A stretch of DNA of 64,000 nt from Pomacea canaliculata (Eukaryota > Mollusca > Gastropoda > Architaenioglossa > Ampullariidae). The notes beneath the pieces were generated by a model, which was not told where the DNA came from, made no database searches, and saw only the letters and a list, made by a program, of their open reading frames with translations. Location of the stretch: positions 45,015,403-45,079,402 of the forward strand of contig NC_037591.1 in the NCBI RefSeq assembly GCF_003073045.1, in the 5' to 3' direction. Below are positions 1-11,455 of this stretch, one piece after another. Numbering within the stretch: position 1 is the first letter of the stretch; the number at the start of each line of letters is the position of its first letter. A program made the translations under genes and the position numbers.

Positions 1-234
1 TCGCCTGTAGTCAGCACACCTACATACAATATACTTCTCCAGGCCAGCCTTCAGTTACAAGCAGACAGCATTTTCTCTCACAGAGGTTTGAACCTCACAA
101 CTATCAACCCTCAGACTACACTCAGTCGCGGCACAACCATTCACATCACAGCAATTACCGGTGTGTAACGTGTGTAGCAGCACCTGACGATGTATGTACA
201 CACCCAAGTTCATGTTCACATGCGCGTGTTGTAT

Positions 235-660
235 CACGGAGTGTAATCTATGTGTGTTATATCACGGAGTGTAATACACGCGTGTTGTATCACGGAGTGT
301 AATCCACTCGTATTGTAACACGGAGTGTAATCCACTCGTATTGTATAACGGAGTGTAATCCACTCGTATTGTATAACGGAGTGTAATCCACTCGTATTGT
401 AACACGGAGTGTAATACACGCGTGTTGTATCACGGAGTGTAATCCACTCGTACTGTAACACGGAGTGTAATACACGCGTGTTGTATCATGGAGTGTAATA
501 TTCGCCGGTTGTATTCCATGTAGAGTGTAATCAATGTGTTATATCACGGAGTGTAACACGCGAGTTGTATCACGGAGTGTAATCCACTCGTATTGTAACA
601 CGGAGTGTAATATTCGCGGGTTGTATTCCATGTCGAGTGTAATCTATGTGTTACATCTCC
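235..660. repeat. 28-bp minisatellite, about 15 copies
   Basis: Tandem units around the core CACGGAGTGTAATCCACTCG. Variants have ACACGCG or ATTCGCGGG in place of the last part. It lies in the RhoBTB intron upstream of the first exon in this window. Bases 1-234 show no feature. Short open frames here are repeat artefacts. Confidence 0.9.
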
Positions 661-786
661 AAGTGTAATCCCCGCATGTTATTTTAGGCTGTATCAAAGG
701 ATTGTATGCTGATGTATTTGTGAGTGTTGTTATTTCACCAAGCATAAGATATACATGTGCTATGTCATGGAGGAGGACTGTTACAG

Positions 787-3700
787 GCGTGCCCAGGCTC
801 CCAGAGGACGTGTCACGGGAGGAGGTGGCCGACCTGCAGCGAGTAGCAGGTGTGTTTAAGATGGCGGACCTGCAGACCATCTGCCACAACATTCACACCG
901 ACCAGGACTTCTTGAACCCCAGCATCGGCACTTTCCTGACTGACATGACGGGGGCGGAGATGAAGAGAGTTTTTCTCAACCAACCTGACTATGCTGACAT
1001 CATCTTCAAGGTGCAGGGTGAGAGGCTTCACACCCGCGTGATGTGATATGTGTGTGATATATGGCTTGTGAGGGAAATAACACGCAGAAGTAAGTTACCT
1101 GTGTGTATCTCGCACTTTATACGATTTCTTGGCCCCAAACCCACAATAAACAAACATGAAGGATATGCTGTGTAGTGAACACACAGGAAGTGCTGGATGT
1201 TGTGTGTAGAACATGTAATGAGTTGTTCAGGTTACACGCAGTGTGTAGATGTTCCGTGTTGTGTCTGTTCTGTAACACCAATCTCAGGGAGCTGACATCT
1301 CGACAACCTGCTCGTCGTGGTTAACGTGTTAGATGTATCCTCATGGTTACAGGCATGTTGTGTGTGTCAGGGTTAGTGACAGGCATGTTGTGTGTGTCAG
1401 GCTTAGTGACAGGCATGTTGTGTGTGTCAGGCTGAGTGACAAGCATGTTGTGTGTGTCATGTTATGTGACAGGCATGTTGTGTGTGTCATGTTGTGTGAC
1501 AGGCATGTGTGTGTGTCATGCTGTGTGACAGGCATGTTGTGTGTGTCATGGTGTGTGACAGGCATGTTGTGTGTGTCATGCTGAGTGACAGGCATGTTGT
1601 GTGTGTCATGCTGTGTGACAGGCTCTGTGTGTGTCATGCTGTGTGACAGGCATGTGTGTGTCATGCTGTGTGACAGGCATGTTGTGTGTGTCATGCTGTG
1701 TGACAGGCTCTGTGTCATGCTGTGACAGGCTCTGTGTCATGCTGTGTGACAGGCTGTCGACTTTACGCGCACAGAGCAGTGGTAGTTGCACGAAGCCCAG
1801 TGCTGGCAGCCATGTTTCTGGGACATTTCCGGGAGGGGACAGGCCAGAGTGTTGTGGAGGTGAGCACTGTGACATTACCAGGTATGGCTGCCTCCTGTAT
1901 CACTGTGCCATCCATTCCTTAAAATGACTTGTTTTACAGAGCTATCACCACAGGTTGGTGGCCTTGACAGCTATCACCACAGGTTGATGGCCTTGACAGC
2001 TATCACCACAGGTTGATGGCCCTGAGAGCTATCACCACAGGTTGATGGCCTTGAGAGCTATCACCACAGGTTGATGGCCCTGAGAGCTATCACCACAGGT
2101 TGATGGCCTTGACAGCTATCACCACAGGTTGATGGCCTTGAGAGCTATCACCACAGGTTGATGGCCCTGAGAGCTATCACCACAGGTTGATGGCCTTGAC
2201 AGCTATCACCACAGGTTGATGGCCCTGAGAGCTATCACCACAGGTTTGATGGCCTTGACAGCTATCACCACAGGTTGATGGCCCTGAGAGCTATCACCAC
2301 AGTTGATGGCCCTGAGAGCTATCACCACAGGGTTGATGGCCTTGACAGCTATCACCACAGGTTTGATGGCCTTGACAGCTATCACCACAGGTTGATGGCC
2401 CTGAGAGCTATCACCACAGGTTGATGACAGCTATCACCACAGGTTGATGGCCCTGAGAGCTATCACCACAGGTTGATGGCCTTGACAGCTATCACCACAG
2501 GTTGATGGCCCTGAGAGCTATCACCACAGGTTGATGGCCTTGACAGCTATCACCACAGGTTGATGGCCATGAGAGCTATCACCACAGGTTGATGGCCCTG
2601 AGAGCTATCACCACAGGTTGATGACAGCTATCACCACAGGTTGATGGCCCTGAGAGCTATCACCACAGGTTGATGGCCTTGACAGCTATCACCACAGGTT
2701 GATGGCCCTGAGAGCTATCACCACAGGTTGATGGCCTTGACAGCTATCACCACAGGTTGATGGCCATGAGAGCTATCACCACAGGTTGATGGCCCTGAGA
2801 GCTATCACCACAGGTTGATGGCCTTGACAGCTATCACCACAGGTTGATGGCCCTGAGAGCTATCACCACAGGTTGATGGCCTTGACAGCTATCACCACAG
2901 GTTGATGGCCCTGAGAGCTATCACCACAGGTTGATGGCCCTGAGAGCTATCACCACAGGTTGATGGCCTTGACAGCTATCACCACAGGTTGATGGCCTTG
3001 ACAGCTATCACCACAGGTTGATGGCCTTGACAGCTATCACCACAGGTTGATGGCCTTGACAGCTATCACCACAGGTTGGTGGCCTTGACAGCTATCACCA
3101 CAGGTTGATGGCCTTGACAGCTATCACCACAGGTTGGTGGCCTTGACAGCTATCACCACAGGTTGATGGCCCTGAGAGCTATCACCACAGGTTGGTGGCC
3201 CTGCTCTAAAGCGAGGCCTTTAAAGATCGAATGTGTGATTTCTCCTGTGACCCGGAGTGAAAGGTTGTCAGTACACGCAGTGTTATCATCAGTGCATTGT
3301 GTGTCCCGGATGTTTGTCACCAGATCGCTGTTGCCGACACCTCGGAGGCTGACTTTCTGGCGCTGCTGGAGTACCTGTACACAGACCACGCCCCCATTCA
3401 AGAGAGGGATGCACTGGAAATCCTGAAGCTGTCTGATGAGTACCTCGTGCCTCGCCTTGGCAACCTGTGTGAGCTGTACATCAGTAAAGACGTGGAGAGA
3501 AGCTGCACCCGCAACATTCACACCTGTAGCATCGACGTCATCGGGGTGCTGCACACGGCGCAGGTACGACCTACAAGTCTCACCTGGCAGTTAGTGTCTC
3601 ATGTTAGACAGTCTCACAAAGTGGACAGTGTCACCTGTTAGTCTCACAAAGTGGACAGTGCCACCTGTTAGACAGTCTCACAAAGTGGACAGTGTCACCT

Positions 3701-5037
3701 GTTAGTCTCACAAAGTGGACAGTGCCACCTGTTAGACAGTCTCACAAAGTGGACAGTGCCACCTGTTAGACAGTCTCGCAAAGTGGACAGTGCCACCTGT
3801 TAGACAGTCTCACAAAGTGGACAGTGCCACCTGTTAGACGGTCTCGCAAAGTGGACAGTGCCACCTGTTAGACAATCTCACAAAGTGGACAGTGCCACCT
3901 GTTAGACGGTCTCACAACTTGGACAATGACAGCATGGACAGTGTCAAATGCTAGTTTCACATGTTAGTGTCACACCATGGACAGTGTCACATCTTAGACA
4001 GCTTCACAGTGCAGACAGTGTCACATACTAAACAGTCTGACAAGACAAAGTCATTATCTACATAGGAAGACTCATAAGACAGACAAGTCACGAGTTACAC
4101 ACTCACGGGGCAGGCACACATCCTCACAGGTAAGGCAGTGTTGCAGGTGAGTCTCACAGAACAGGTAGTGTCAATGATGTCCTGTCAGTTGGTGTCACAG
4201 GGCTAACAGTCATACTCGGCTTGTGATCCTCTAGTACAGCAGGTGGTTCACTATAGAAATAAGATGGCAGTGAACACAGTAAACCCCTCATCACATTACA
4301 CATCAAACTCACAATAACTTGCCAGATAACAAAACCGATGTCAAAGAACTGTAACAATGAGGCTACAGACGAAGTGGAACAAAATACCAGCACCGGGACC
4401 AACTCTTACATTGCCGTGGTGAATGTGGAGTAGAAATTGGGTAACCTGGAGAAGCCAGGGTGACAGAATTAAAGAAGATGGACTGTAGACATAGTGAGCC
4501 ACTTACACTCACCACGTCTACAGTTTATAACATAGGCCACTCTTTACTGTTGAATCAAAACTGTGATAAAGCTTCTCTCTCTATATATATATATGAAAGA
4601 TGGGACCAGCAATAAACCTTTCAATATATATATAGAGGAAAACTCGGCCAGCGATGTGTAGGTGTAAGTGGACATGCTGTACATAGTGACAGGGAAACAG
4701 AAATAATTACAACAGTGGCGAGACCGCGTCCCTCAGTGTGTAGCTTAAAGAGAATGTAGAGAAGAAAATGAAAGTAAGACGAGGAAGAAACTCGTGGAGC
4801 TGTATATTCATTGTTGTTTGTTGACAGACCTACAACGCCCTGCAACTTGCTGAGTGGTGTCTGCACTTCATCTCCACCAACTACCTGGCTTTTGAAAAGA
4901 GACCGGAGTTTGGCCACCTTTCCAGTGACAACCGGAAGTACGTAGAAGAGCACAGGTGGCCACCATTGTCCTACTTGAAGGAAGCTGAAGAATACGAAAA
5001 GGCATTAGGAAAGGGAGGGAAGTGCCTTGTCATGTAG
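787..5037 (+). CDS. RHOBTB: RhoBTB-family atypical Rho GTPase, C-terminal four coding exons (5' part outside window)
   Basis: Exons are 787-1017, 1753-1859, 3324-3563 and 4828-5037 (stop TAG 5035-5037). All have AG/GT borders and the phases join (1, 0, 0). The first exon contains the RhoBTB linker (DFLNPSIGTF) and the start of the second BTB domain (DYADIIFKVQG). The second carries the BTB core (RLYAHRAVVVARSP). The third carries LLEYLYTDHAP and the helical BTB end. The last holds the family-specific tail (EEHRWPPLSYLKEAEEYEKA) and ends in CLVM, a CaaX prenylation box. About 262 residues are present; the GTPase domain, first BTB and gene start lie upstream. RhoBTB proteins are atypical Rho GTPases linked to cullin-3 ubiquitin ligases. 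The CaaX end and tail most resemble the RHOBTB3 subtype from memory, but invertebrate genomes often have a single RhoBTB, so the subtype is open. The introns are filled with minisatellites. Confidence 0.88.
1018..1344 (+). other. RhoBTB intron, unique part
   Basis: Intronic sequence from donor GTGAGA at 1018 to the start of the next array. I see no coding or RNA signal. Confidence 0.6.
1345..1758 (+). repeat. 30-bp minisatellite running through a RhoBTB splice acceptor
   Basis: About 14 imperfect copies of a unit containing TGTCATGCTGTGTGACAGGC, with shorter variants near the end. The last copy supplies the acceptor of the exon at 1753 (CTGTGTGACAG followed by GCTGTCG). The 3' splice site and first exon bases are therefore the terminal repeat unit. 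Confidence 0.9.
1938..3197. repeat. 29-bp minisatellite, about 43 copies
   Basis: The core is AGCTATCACCACAGGTTGAT followed by GGCC(T/C)TGA(C/G). Two variant types alternate irregularly and a few units are short. It fills most of the RhoBTB intron between the exons at 1859 and 3324. Each unit contains CACAG-GTTGAT, a weak donor-like string. Confidence 0.95.
3590..3935. repeat. 34-bp minisatellite, about 10 copies
   Basis: The core AGTCTCACAAAGTGGACAGT is followed by GCCACCTGTTAGAC. It begins 27 bp after the RhoBTB donor at 3564 and decays into related single copies up to about 4150. Confidence 0.92.
3936..4827 (+). other. last RhoBTB intron, mostly non-repetitive
   Basis: No convincing gene. 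It contains degenerate outliers of the preceding repeat (3936-4150) and a short AT-rich inverted repeat at about 4574-4637. The rest is unassigned. Confidence 0.5.
4574..4637. repeat. AT-rich inverted repeat (hairpin)
   Basis: The left arm CTCTCTATATATATATATGA continues AAG. The right arm CTTTCAATATATATATAGAG is its near-perfect reverse complement. The loop of about 16 bp contains AATAAA. It lies in the last RhoBTB intron. It may be a small foldback or MITE remnant. Confidence 0.6.
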
Positions 5038-5231
5038 AGTTGTTGATAGTCAATGGTTTCCAGAGATACACAAATATCTTTGGAGCCTGGAATCAAAGTT
5101 AAGCCCGGCAGTAGAGCTCTTCACTGTCGTGGCTACAGCCAAGAGACTTTCCTGCCTATGACAGTTTAAAGAAGAAAAAAAAAAGACAAATCAGAGGGGG
5201 AGAGAGAGAAGGATGGAATTTGTGTTTTACA

Positions 5232-5375
5232 CTACGACAGCTACTAAGGTAGTGTCATGGCCCCGTAACTGGGTGCCACAGAGACAGAACAGTGTGCCCA
5301 GGACGAGATGTGAACCTAGGACAGCCAGTCATCTTGGAGATAAGAGCTCAGCCGTTACACTAGTGAACTGCAGGA
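5232..5375 (-). mobile_element. tRNA-derived SINE, copy 1 (degenerate)
   Basis: The core ACAGTGTGCCCAGGACGAGA on the plus strand is shared with copies at about 20.16 and 46.56 kb. Read on the minus strand it has an A-box-like TAGTGTAACGG and a B-box-like GGTTCACATCTC in tRNA order, as in tRNA-derived SINEs. It lies in the region downstream of the RhoBTB stop. Confidence 0.55.
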
Positions 5376-5544
5376 GAGAGGGTGGGACACACACACACAC
5401 GTGTCACCTCGACTCATTCATTTTGCACGTGCCATTTACTTGATGAACTCTACTGGCCGTGACCTTGTATTAGCCTGAGATGACCTAAGGTCAGCAACTG
5501 TATCTTACTGTTGCTCTCTGTGTGTGTGTGTGTGAGTGAAATTA

Positions 5545-6412
5545 TTTCAATATGTATATATGTTTATAATCATTTCAACATGTATATATGTATATAATTA
5601 TTTCAACATGTATATAGTTTATAATTATTTCAACATGTATATATGTTATAATATTTCAAACATGTATATATGTATATAATTATTTCAACATGTATATATG
5701 TATATAATATATTTCAACATGTATAATATGTATATAATTATTTCAACATGTCTATATGTATATAATTATTTCAACATGTATATATGTATATAATTATTTC
5801 AACATGTATATGTATATAATTATTTCAACATGTATATATGTTTATAATTATTTCAACATGTATATATGTATATAATTATTTCAACATGTATATATGTATA
5901 TAATTATTTCAACATGTATATATGTTTATAATTATTTCAACATGTATATATGTTTATAATCATTTCAACATGTATATAATTATTTCAACATGTATATATG
6001 TATATAATTATTTCAACATGTATATATGTTTATAATTATTTCAACATGTATATATGTATATAATTATTTCAACATGTATATATGTATATAACTATTTCAA
6101 CATGTATATATGTTTATAATTATTTCAACATGTATATATGTATATAATTATTTCAACATGTATATATGTTTATAATTATTTCAACATGTATATATGTTTA
6201 TAATCATTTCAACATGTATATATGTATATAATTATTTCAAGATGTATATATGTATATAATTATTTCAACATGTATATATGTTTATAATTATTTCAACATG
6301 TATATATGTATATAATTATTTCAACATGTATATATGTTTATAATTATTTCAACATGTACATATGTATATAATTATTTCAATATGCATATATGTATACATT
6401 TCTTTCAACATG
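5545..6412. repeat. 28-bp AT-rich minisatellite, about 31 copies
   Basis: The core is ATTATTTCAACATGTATATA followed by TGTATATA. Variants have TTTATA. Copies are well conserved with a few indels. It lies between RhoBTB and the first LU gene. Confidence 0.95.
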
Positions 6413-6486
6413 TACACAAATGGTTGAAGAAAACAAAGGTAAACAACTGAGCTCTACAACACATTTTTTAGTTCGTGGTCTGTCTG

Positions 6487-6672
6487 TCACGTGACCTCGT
6501 TCTGTGATCTGTCAACAGTTACATTTTCATCTGTGTTGTTGGCTGACAGTGGCATGTCATCGGCAAAGCTGTTGTCTGTGAGCAATGACATGCCATCTAT
6601 GATTCGTCTTCTGTCAGAAGTGACTATGTCCGCACTTTTGCCACCAGACAGGTCAACATCAACTACCGCCCT
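6487..6672 (-). CDS. possible terminal exon, unknown protein
   Basis: On the minus strand an open frame of 61 codons runs from a plausible acceptor (ATTCCTGTCAG) to TGA at 6489-6487. Its composition is acidic and polar, with segments such as DLSGGKSADIV and NSFADDMPLSANN, like an intracellular tail. The plus strand of the same stretch is also open, no partner exon was found, and no family is recognised. It could be chance. Confidence 0.22.
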   Translation of the reverse strand, partial: RAVVDVDLSGGKSADIVTSDRRRIIDGMSLLTDNSFADDMPLSANNTDENVTVDRSQNEVT

Positions 6673-6689
6673 CTGACAGGAATGTTTGT

Positions 6690-7180
6690 TTTGTCATGAA
6701 ATGCACGTGGAGGCCAAACTGTTAGCATCAGTCACCACAGTCAGAAATCACAATCACACGACTATTTACAGGTGTGCAGCACACTCACAGCTTATTTCTA
6801 CATTTACAAAGGTACATTCACGTATATCTAGAGATTATAACACATTGTATACCTTTATAATGTCTTTATTTTATGTCAATACATGCACACTTTTGTTACA
6901 GCTGTTTATATATTCTTGGAAATATATTTTATCAAATATTTGAATAAAATGTATGTATAACATGACACATAATTCTTACTCTATCATGTATTAAATAATG
7001 TTATTCAAGGACTGTCAATACTTTCAAGCACAAATCCCTTTCTTCTGTTTGCTAAAGACACTCACACGCTTGCATGTAGACTCACCTCAGCAACTGTTGA
7101 GCATTACACTCACCTTTAGATATACGACAACAACTACCACACTTTCTACCCTGAAAGTTACATAAGTCCTCAAATACGAG
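6690..7180. other. intergenic, no feature seen
   Basis: AT-rich unique sequence with AATAAA strings and no supported gene. Confidence 0.5.
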
Positions 7181-7227
7181 CGTGACACACCCTTACACCT
7201 GTCAACAATTGGCAAGCGTTTGGCACT

Positions 7228-7740
7228 TACAGACAAGTCAGTACATACCCGACATTATGTTCTTACAGACAAGTCAGTACATACCCGACATTATGTTCTT
7301 ACAGACAAGTCAGTACATACCCGACATTATGTTTTTACAGACAAGTCAGTACATACCCGACATTATGTTCTTACAGACAAGTCAGTACATACCCGACATT
7401 ATGTTCTTACAGACAAGTCAGTACATACCCGACATTATGTTCTTACAGACAAGTCAGTACATACCCGACATTATGTTCTTACAGACAAGTCAGTACATAC
7501 CCGACATTATGTTCTTACAGACAAGTCAGTACATACCCGACATTATGTTCTTACAGACAAGTCAGTACATACCCGACATTATGTTCTTACAGACAAGTCA
7601 GTACATACCCGACATTATGTTCTTACAGACAAGTCAGTACATACCCGACATTATGTTCTTACAGACAAGTCAGTACATACCCGACATTATGTTCTTACAG
7701 ACAAGTCAGTACATACCCGACATTATGTTCTTACAGACAT
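7228..7740. repeat. 36-bp near-perfect minisatellite, 14 copies
   Basis: The unit begins ACAGACAAGTCAGTACATAC. Copies are nearly identical (one C/T difference seen in an early unit). Since 36 is divisible by three and the unit lacks stops in two plus frames, it gives two long overlapping open frames. These are repeat artefacts rather than genes. The homogeneity implies recent expansion. Confidence 0.95.
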
Positions 7741-7837
7741 CGTTATGGTCCTCACATTACACTAAGACCGGTTGGGGATGAAGTAGAGGCTGAGTAGAGA
7801 ATAAGTAAGGAATTAAGAGATCACATAGGTGTCAGTT

Positions 7838-8228
7838 TGTGACACCAGGAACATAGGTGTCAGCCTGTGACACCAAGAACATAGGTGTCTGTCTGTGACA
7901 CTAGGAACATAGGTGTCAGTCTGTGATACCAAGAACATAGGTGTCAGTCTGTGACACCAAGAACATAGGTGTCAGTCTGTGACACCAAGAACATAGGTGT
8001 CTGTCTGTGACACTAGGAACATAGGTGTCTGTCTGTGACACTAGGAACATAGGTGTCAGTCTGTGATACCAAGAACATAGGTGTCAGTCTGTGACACCAA
8101 GAACATAGGTGTCAGTCTGTGACACCAAGAACATAGGTGTCTGTCTGTGACACTAGGAACATAGGTGTCAGTCTGTGATACCAAGAACATAGGTGTCAGT
8201 CTGTGACACTCGGAATATAGTTGTCAGT
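7838..8228. repeat. 28-bp minisatellite, about 13 copies
   Basis: The core is GAACATAGGTGTCAGTCTGT followed by GACACCAA. Three variants occur in a partly repeating order. It ends just downstream of the first LU gene. Confidence 0.93.
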
Positions 8229-8327
8229 CTGTCACGCGGAGTTTGATTGATGTGTGACAGACGTGACACAGCCTCATAATCACCTGTTCTACCAACTGTG
8301 AGGAAGTCTGGTGACCCAGACCTTGTT

Positions 8328-11300
8328 CTAGACAAGCAGGCAAGTAGTCAGTACTGCAGTGGCCATGGCAGTCATCATGACAGTGACTCCAGCCCCGTGG
8401 CAATGTGACATGTCGCTGGTCTGGCCGTCGGTACCGCCGCTGCTGTCTTTGATGGGGAAGATTTCGTGCAGCGGCTGCTGGATGTCGTTGCACAGATCGA
8501 AGGCGCACGAGTCGTAGCAGGTGATGGACAGCGAGTCCTTGATGCAGTAGCCGCTGTCGTTCTTCCAGTTGCACGTGCGTATGATGGACTCCACTCTGCT
8601 GTTTTCTGTGGCAGTGGACATATGGAGAATATGAATGACATGTCACAAGTGGAAATGTTCAGTCTAGGGGGGGGGGGCACAAGTGGAAATGTTCAGTCTA
8701 GGGGGGGGACACAAGTGGAAATGTTCAGTCTGGGGGGGACACAAGTGGAAGGTAGAAGGAGACTAAGGCACTGGAGACAAGGGAAACTGAAAATCTCTGC
8801 AAGCGATGTCTACAAGTGGAATCTTACAGATGTCAACTTTAAAGTAGAGATAAACGGACACATAAAGTTGTCAACTCTAAAAGATGGTGACAGGTGATAA
8901 TGTGTAGATGGAAACAAATATTGACTGTGTGTGCTAGAAATAAATGTAACATTCTGTACTTTGTGTTCGTTCACTCGTCCCTTGACTGGTACCCGTCATT
9001 GGGCGAAGTACATGAATAGTTCGGGGTGGAGCAGGTCCTGGGCATGAGGACCACTCAGTTCCTTCCCCTTTGTAATCCAGTCCTTCCTCAGACCTACGAA
9101 GGGTGGCCCTAGCACTTCCTGGCTGTTGACAGCGGCACCTCTTTGATGTTTCCAGCGACGAAGGTAAAATTGTAGTCCCCTACAATTCGCGGATTCAAAG
9201 CCGGATTAAGTGTTTGTGGTGTCATTTGGAATAAAGTTGTGACTGCCGGGGGAGGGACGACAAACTCTCAGGTAGTTTGATGAAACTGTGAGTATCGTCA
9301 TCTCAAACTGACATCTTGGAGACTCTGTGAGTATTTTTAGTGTGTCTACGGACAATAGTTATATTGAGGACCAGACCTTGGAGGTTCATTTATATCATTT
9401 AAGAGCTAGAATCTATTCAGTAAGTTAAGAGTTAAAAGATTTTGGATATTTTTGTGCTCATGCTCGTGTCCGAACCCAGTGGCGAGGTGTGTATGTGACG
9501 ATTAGTTACTAAGGTGTTGTATTGTATGTCTACAACCACGGCAACCGAAAAAATAACATGCGTTGGCCGCCTCAGGCAATCGTTGGTAAGATGTAAGGTG
9601 TTGGTCAAGGTGAGTGGACTGCTCTGTGTAAGCTCTCGGTCTCTCATGCCCCTGTCGCTGGTTTCACCAAGACCAGACTGACCCACTCTTCCTGTCCATT
9701 TATGATGGGCGTGTGGGCCGACCTTGGCATTTAGTCACCGAGTACAACGAGGATGTCCTTTTATGGCACTACCCTTGAAACTTTGTCTAGATGGTGGTAA
9801 GACTCCTCCACTTCATTCTTTTCCTGTCTGGAAATATATGAGGAGCATGTGCTTCGACAATGGAGACCTGGTGAGACCTGGCAGAGACGCGGATAGAGAT
9901 CAGCCTCCTGGACATGGAGGTGCAACTGATGGCGACTCTGACCTCTGTCCTATGTACGAGGAAGCCCCCGCCATGCTCGTGTCTGACGCCCTCCCAAATG
10001 TACCAGCGGTTATTCTCATCGTCAGTCGCAGTCTCCCCCATTCCTGACCATCTGACCTCCGCCAGTCCCACCGATGTCCCACGATGTCCCGCGGTACCAT
10101 TCTAGTTCATGGGTGAGTCTGGGTTCCAGTGCTTGCTGTCCTGTGCCGGTTCGGTGTGCGGTCGTTGATGACCCTGGCCTCAACCAATCCGGCATCGTGT
10201 TTCTTTGGCGGCACATGTCCCAAGTCCTGAGGCGAGGAGTCGCCAGCGCGAGGTCACAGGGCATGACCCCTACCTTCCTCGCCCGCTGGTGCCGCGCTAG
10301 CATCATGCTTGTATGGAGAGGTTTACTCCCTTGGCTCTCATCTTTCCCAAGGTTTCACACAAGACAATGGAAACCATTTTGTCTTGGCTAGGATGTGGTA
10401 AAGTGGTAGGGAGTGAGGGCGGGTGCCATCTGCTCACACATCACGTGCGAGCACAAAATACTTGTGTTGCCTCCTGACGCTAACAAGACGAGCGGAAGTG
10501 ACAAGACAACTAGGTAGCAAGTCTTTGCATTGTCAAGTATTGTAAGATATTGCGACACTACTGTGAGTAGATGTTATACAGTGTTGTGACAAAAAGTGTA
10601 GAGACTGTGTAGAGACAGTGTGTAGATGTTATAAAGTGTTGTAGCAAAACACTGTGTAGAGACTGTGTGCAGCACTCACCCAGTGAGTAGAACTCCTGTG
10701 TGTAGCAGCGTTTGTCGCAGTGATAGTTGATGTGGACGTCGGCGACGCGGGCAGGGCTGTAGATGCAGTCCATATTGTTGGACGTGGCGCCAGGGTCGTA
10801 GGAGTAGGAGCACTGGTAGCACTTGAACCCTGACAACAGATCGCCACGTGTCACTGAAATACAAGCACTGGAAACACTGGAAGCTTAGCAACAGATCGCC
10901 ACGTGTCACAATAATACAAGCACTGGAAGCACCGGAGGGCCGGCAAGACATTGTCATGTGTCACTGGAAGCCCAATGGATGTACAGACATTTATAAATAT
11001 CCTGTCTTTTGAGATCTTCACACATCCATAAAATCGTTACAGACCTGTAGAAACATGCTTAACACCTTTAAAGACTTGTAGAATCATCTCCAAACACCTT
11101 TCGATATTCACAGATATCCCTTAATACCTTTAGAAACGTTCTAAACAACTCTACAAACATCTGAAGATATCCTCAACACCTTTTTCACATGTACAGGCGT
11201 CCATTAAAAATCTTCAGAGACATCAACCAACAGCTCTGACACATGGAAGATGTCCACAGACATCCATAAACACTTTTACAGACATCTTCAGACATATCCA

Positions 11301-11402
11301 CACATCTCTACAGACACGTGATAAATCAGTTGAGGGTGGGCTAGACACGCTGAAGTCTGCAGAACGGCTTTAACACTCTCACAGAAGCTAAAAAAAAAAA
11401 GC

Positions 11403-11455
<53 letters not shown>

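Noticed and set aside
5232..5375. Functional tRNA genes at the SINE copies
   Set aside because: A- and B-box-like strings exist, but no complete cloverleaf or anticodon stem could be drawn and the copies are dispersed repeats.
7228..7740. CRISPR-like array
   Set aside because: Units are directly contiguous with no variable spacers, in a eukaryotic sequence. It is a minisatellite.
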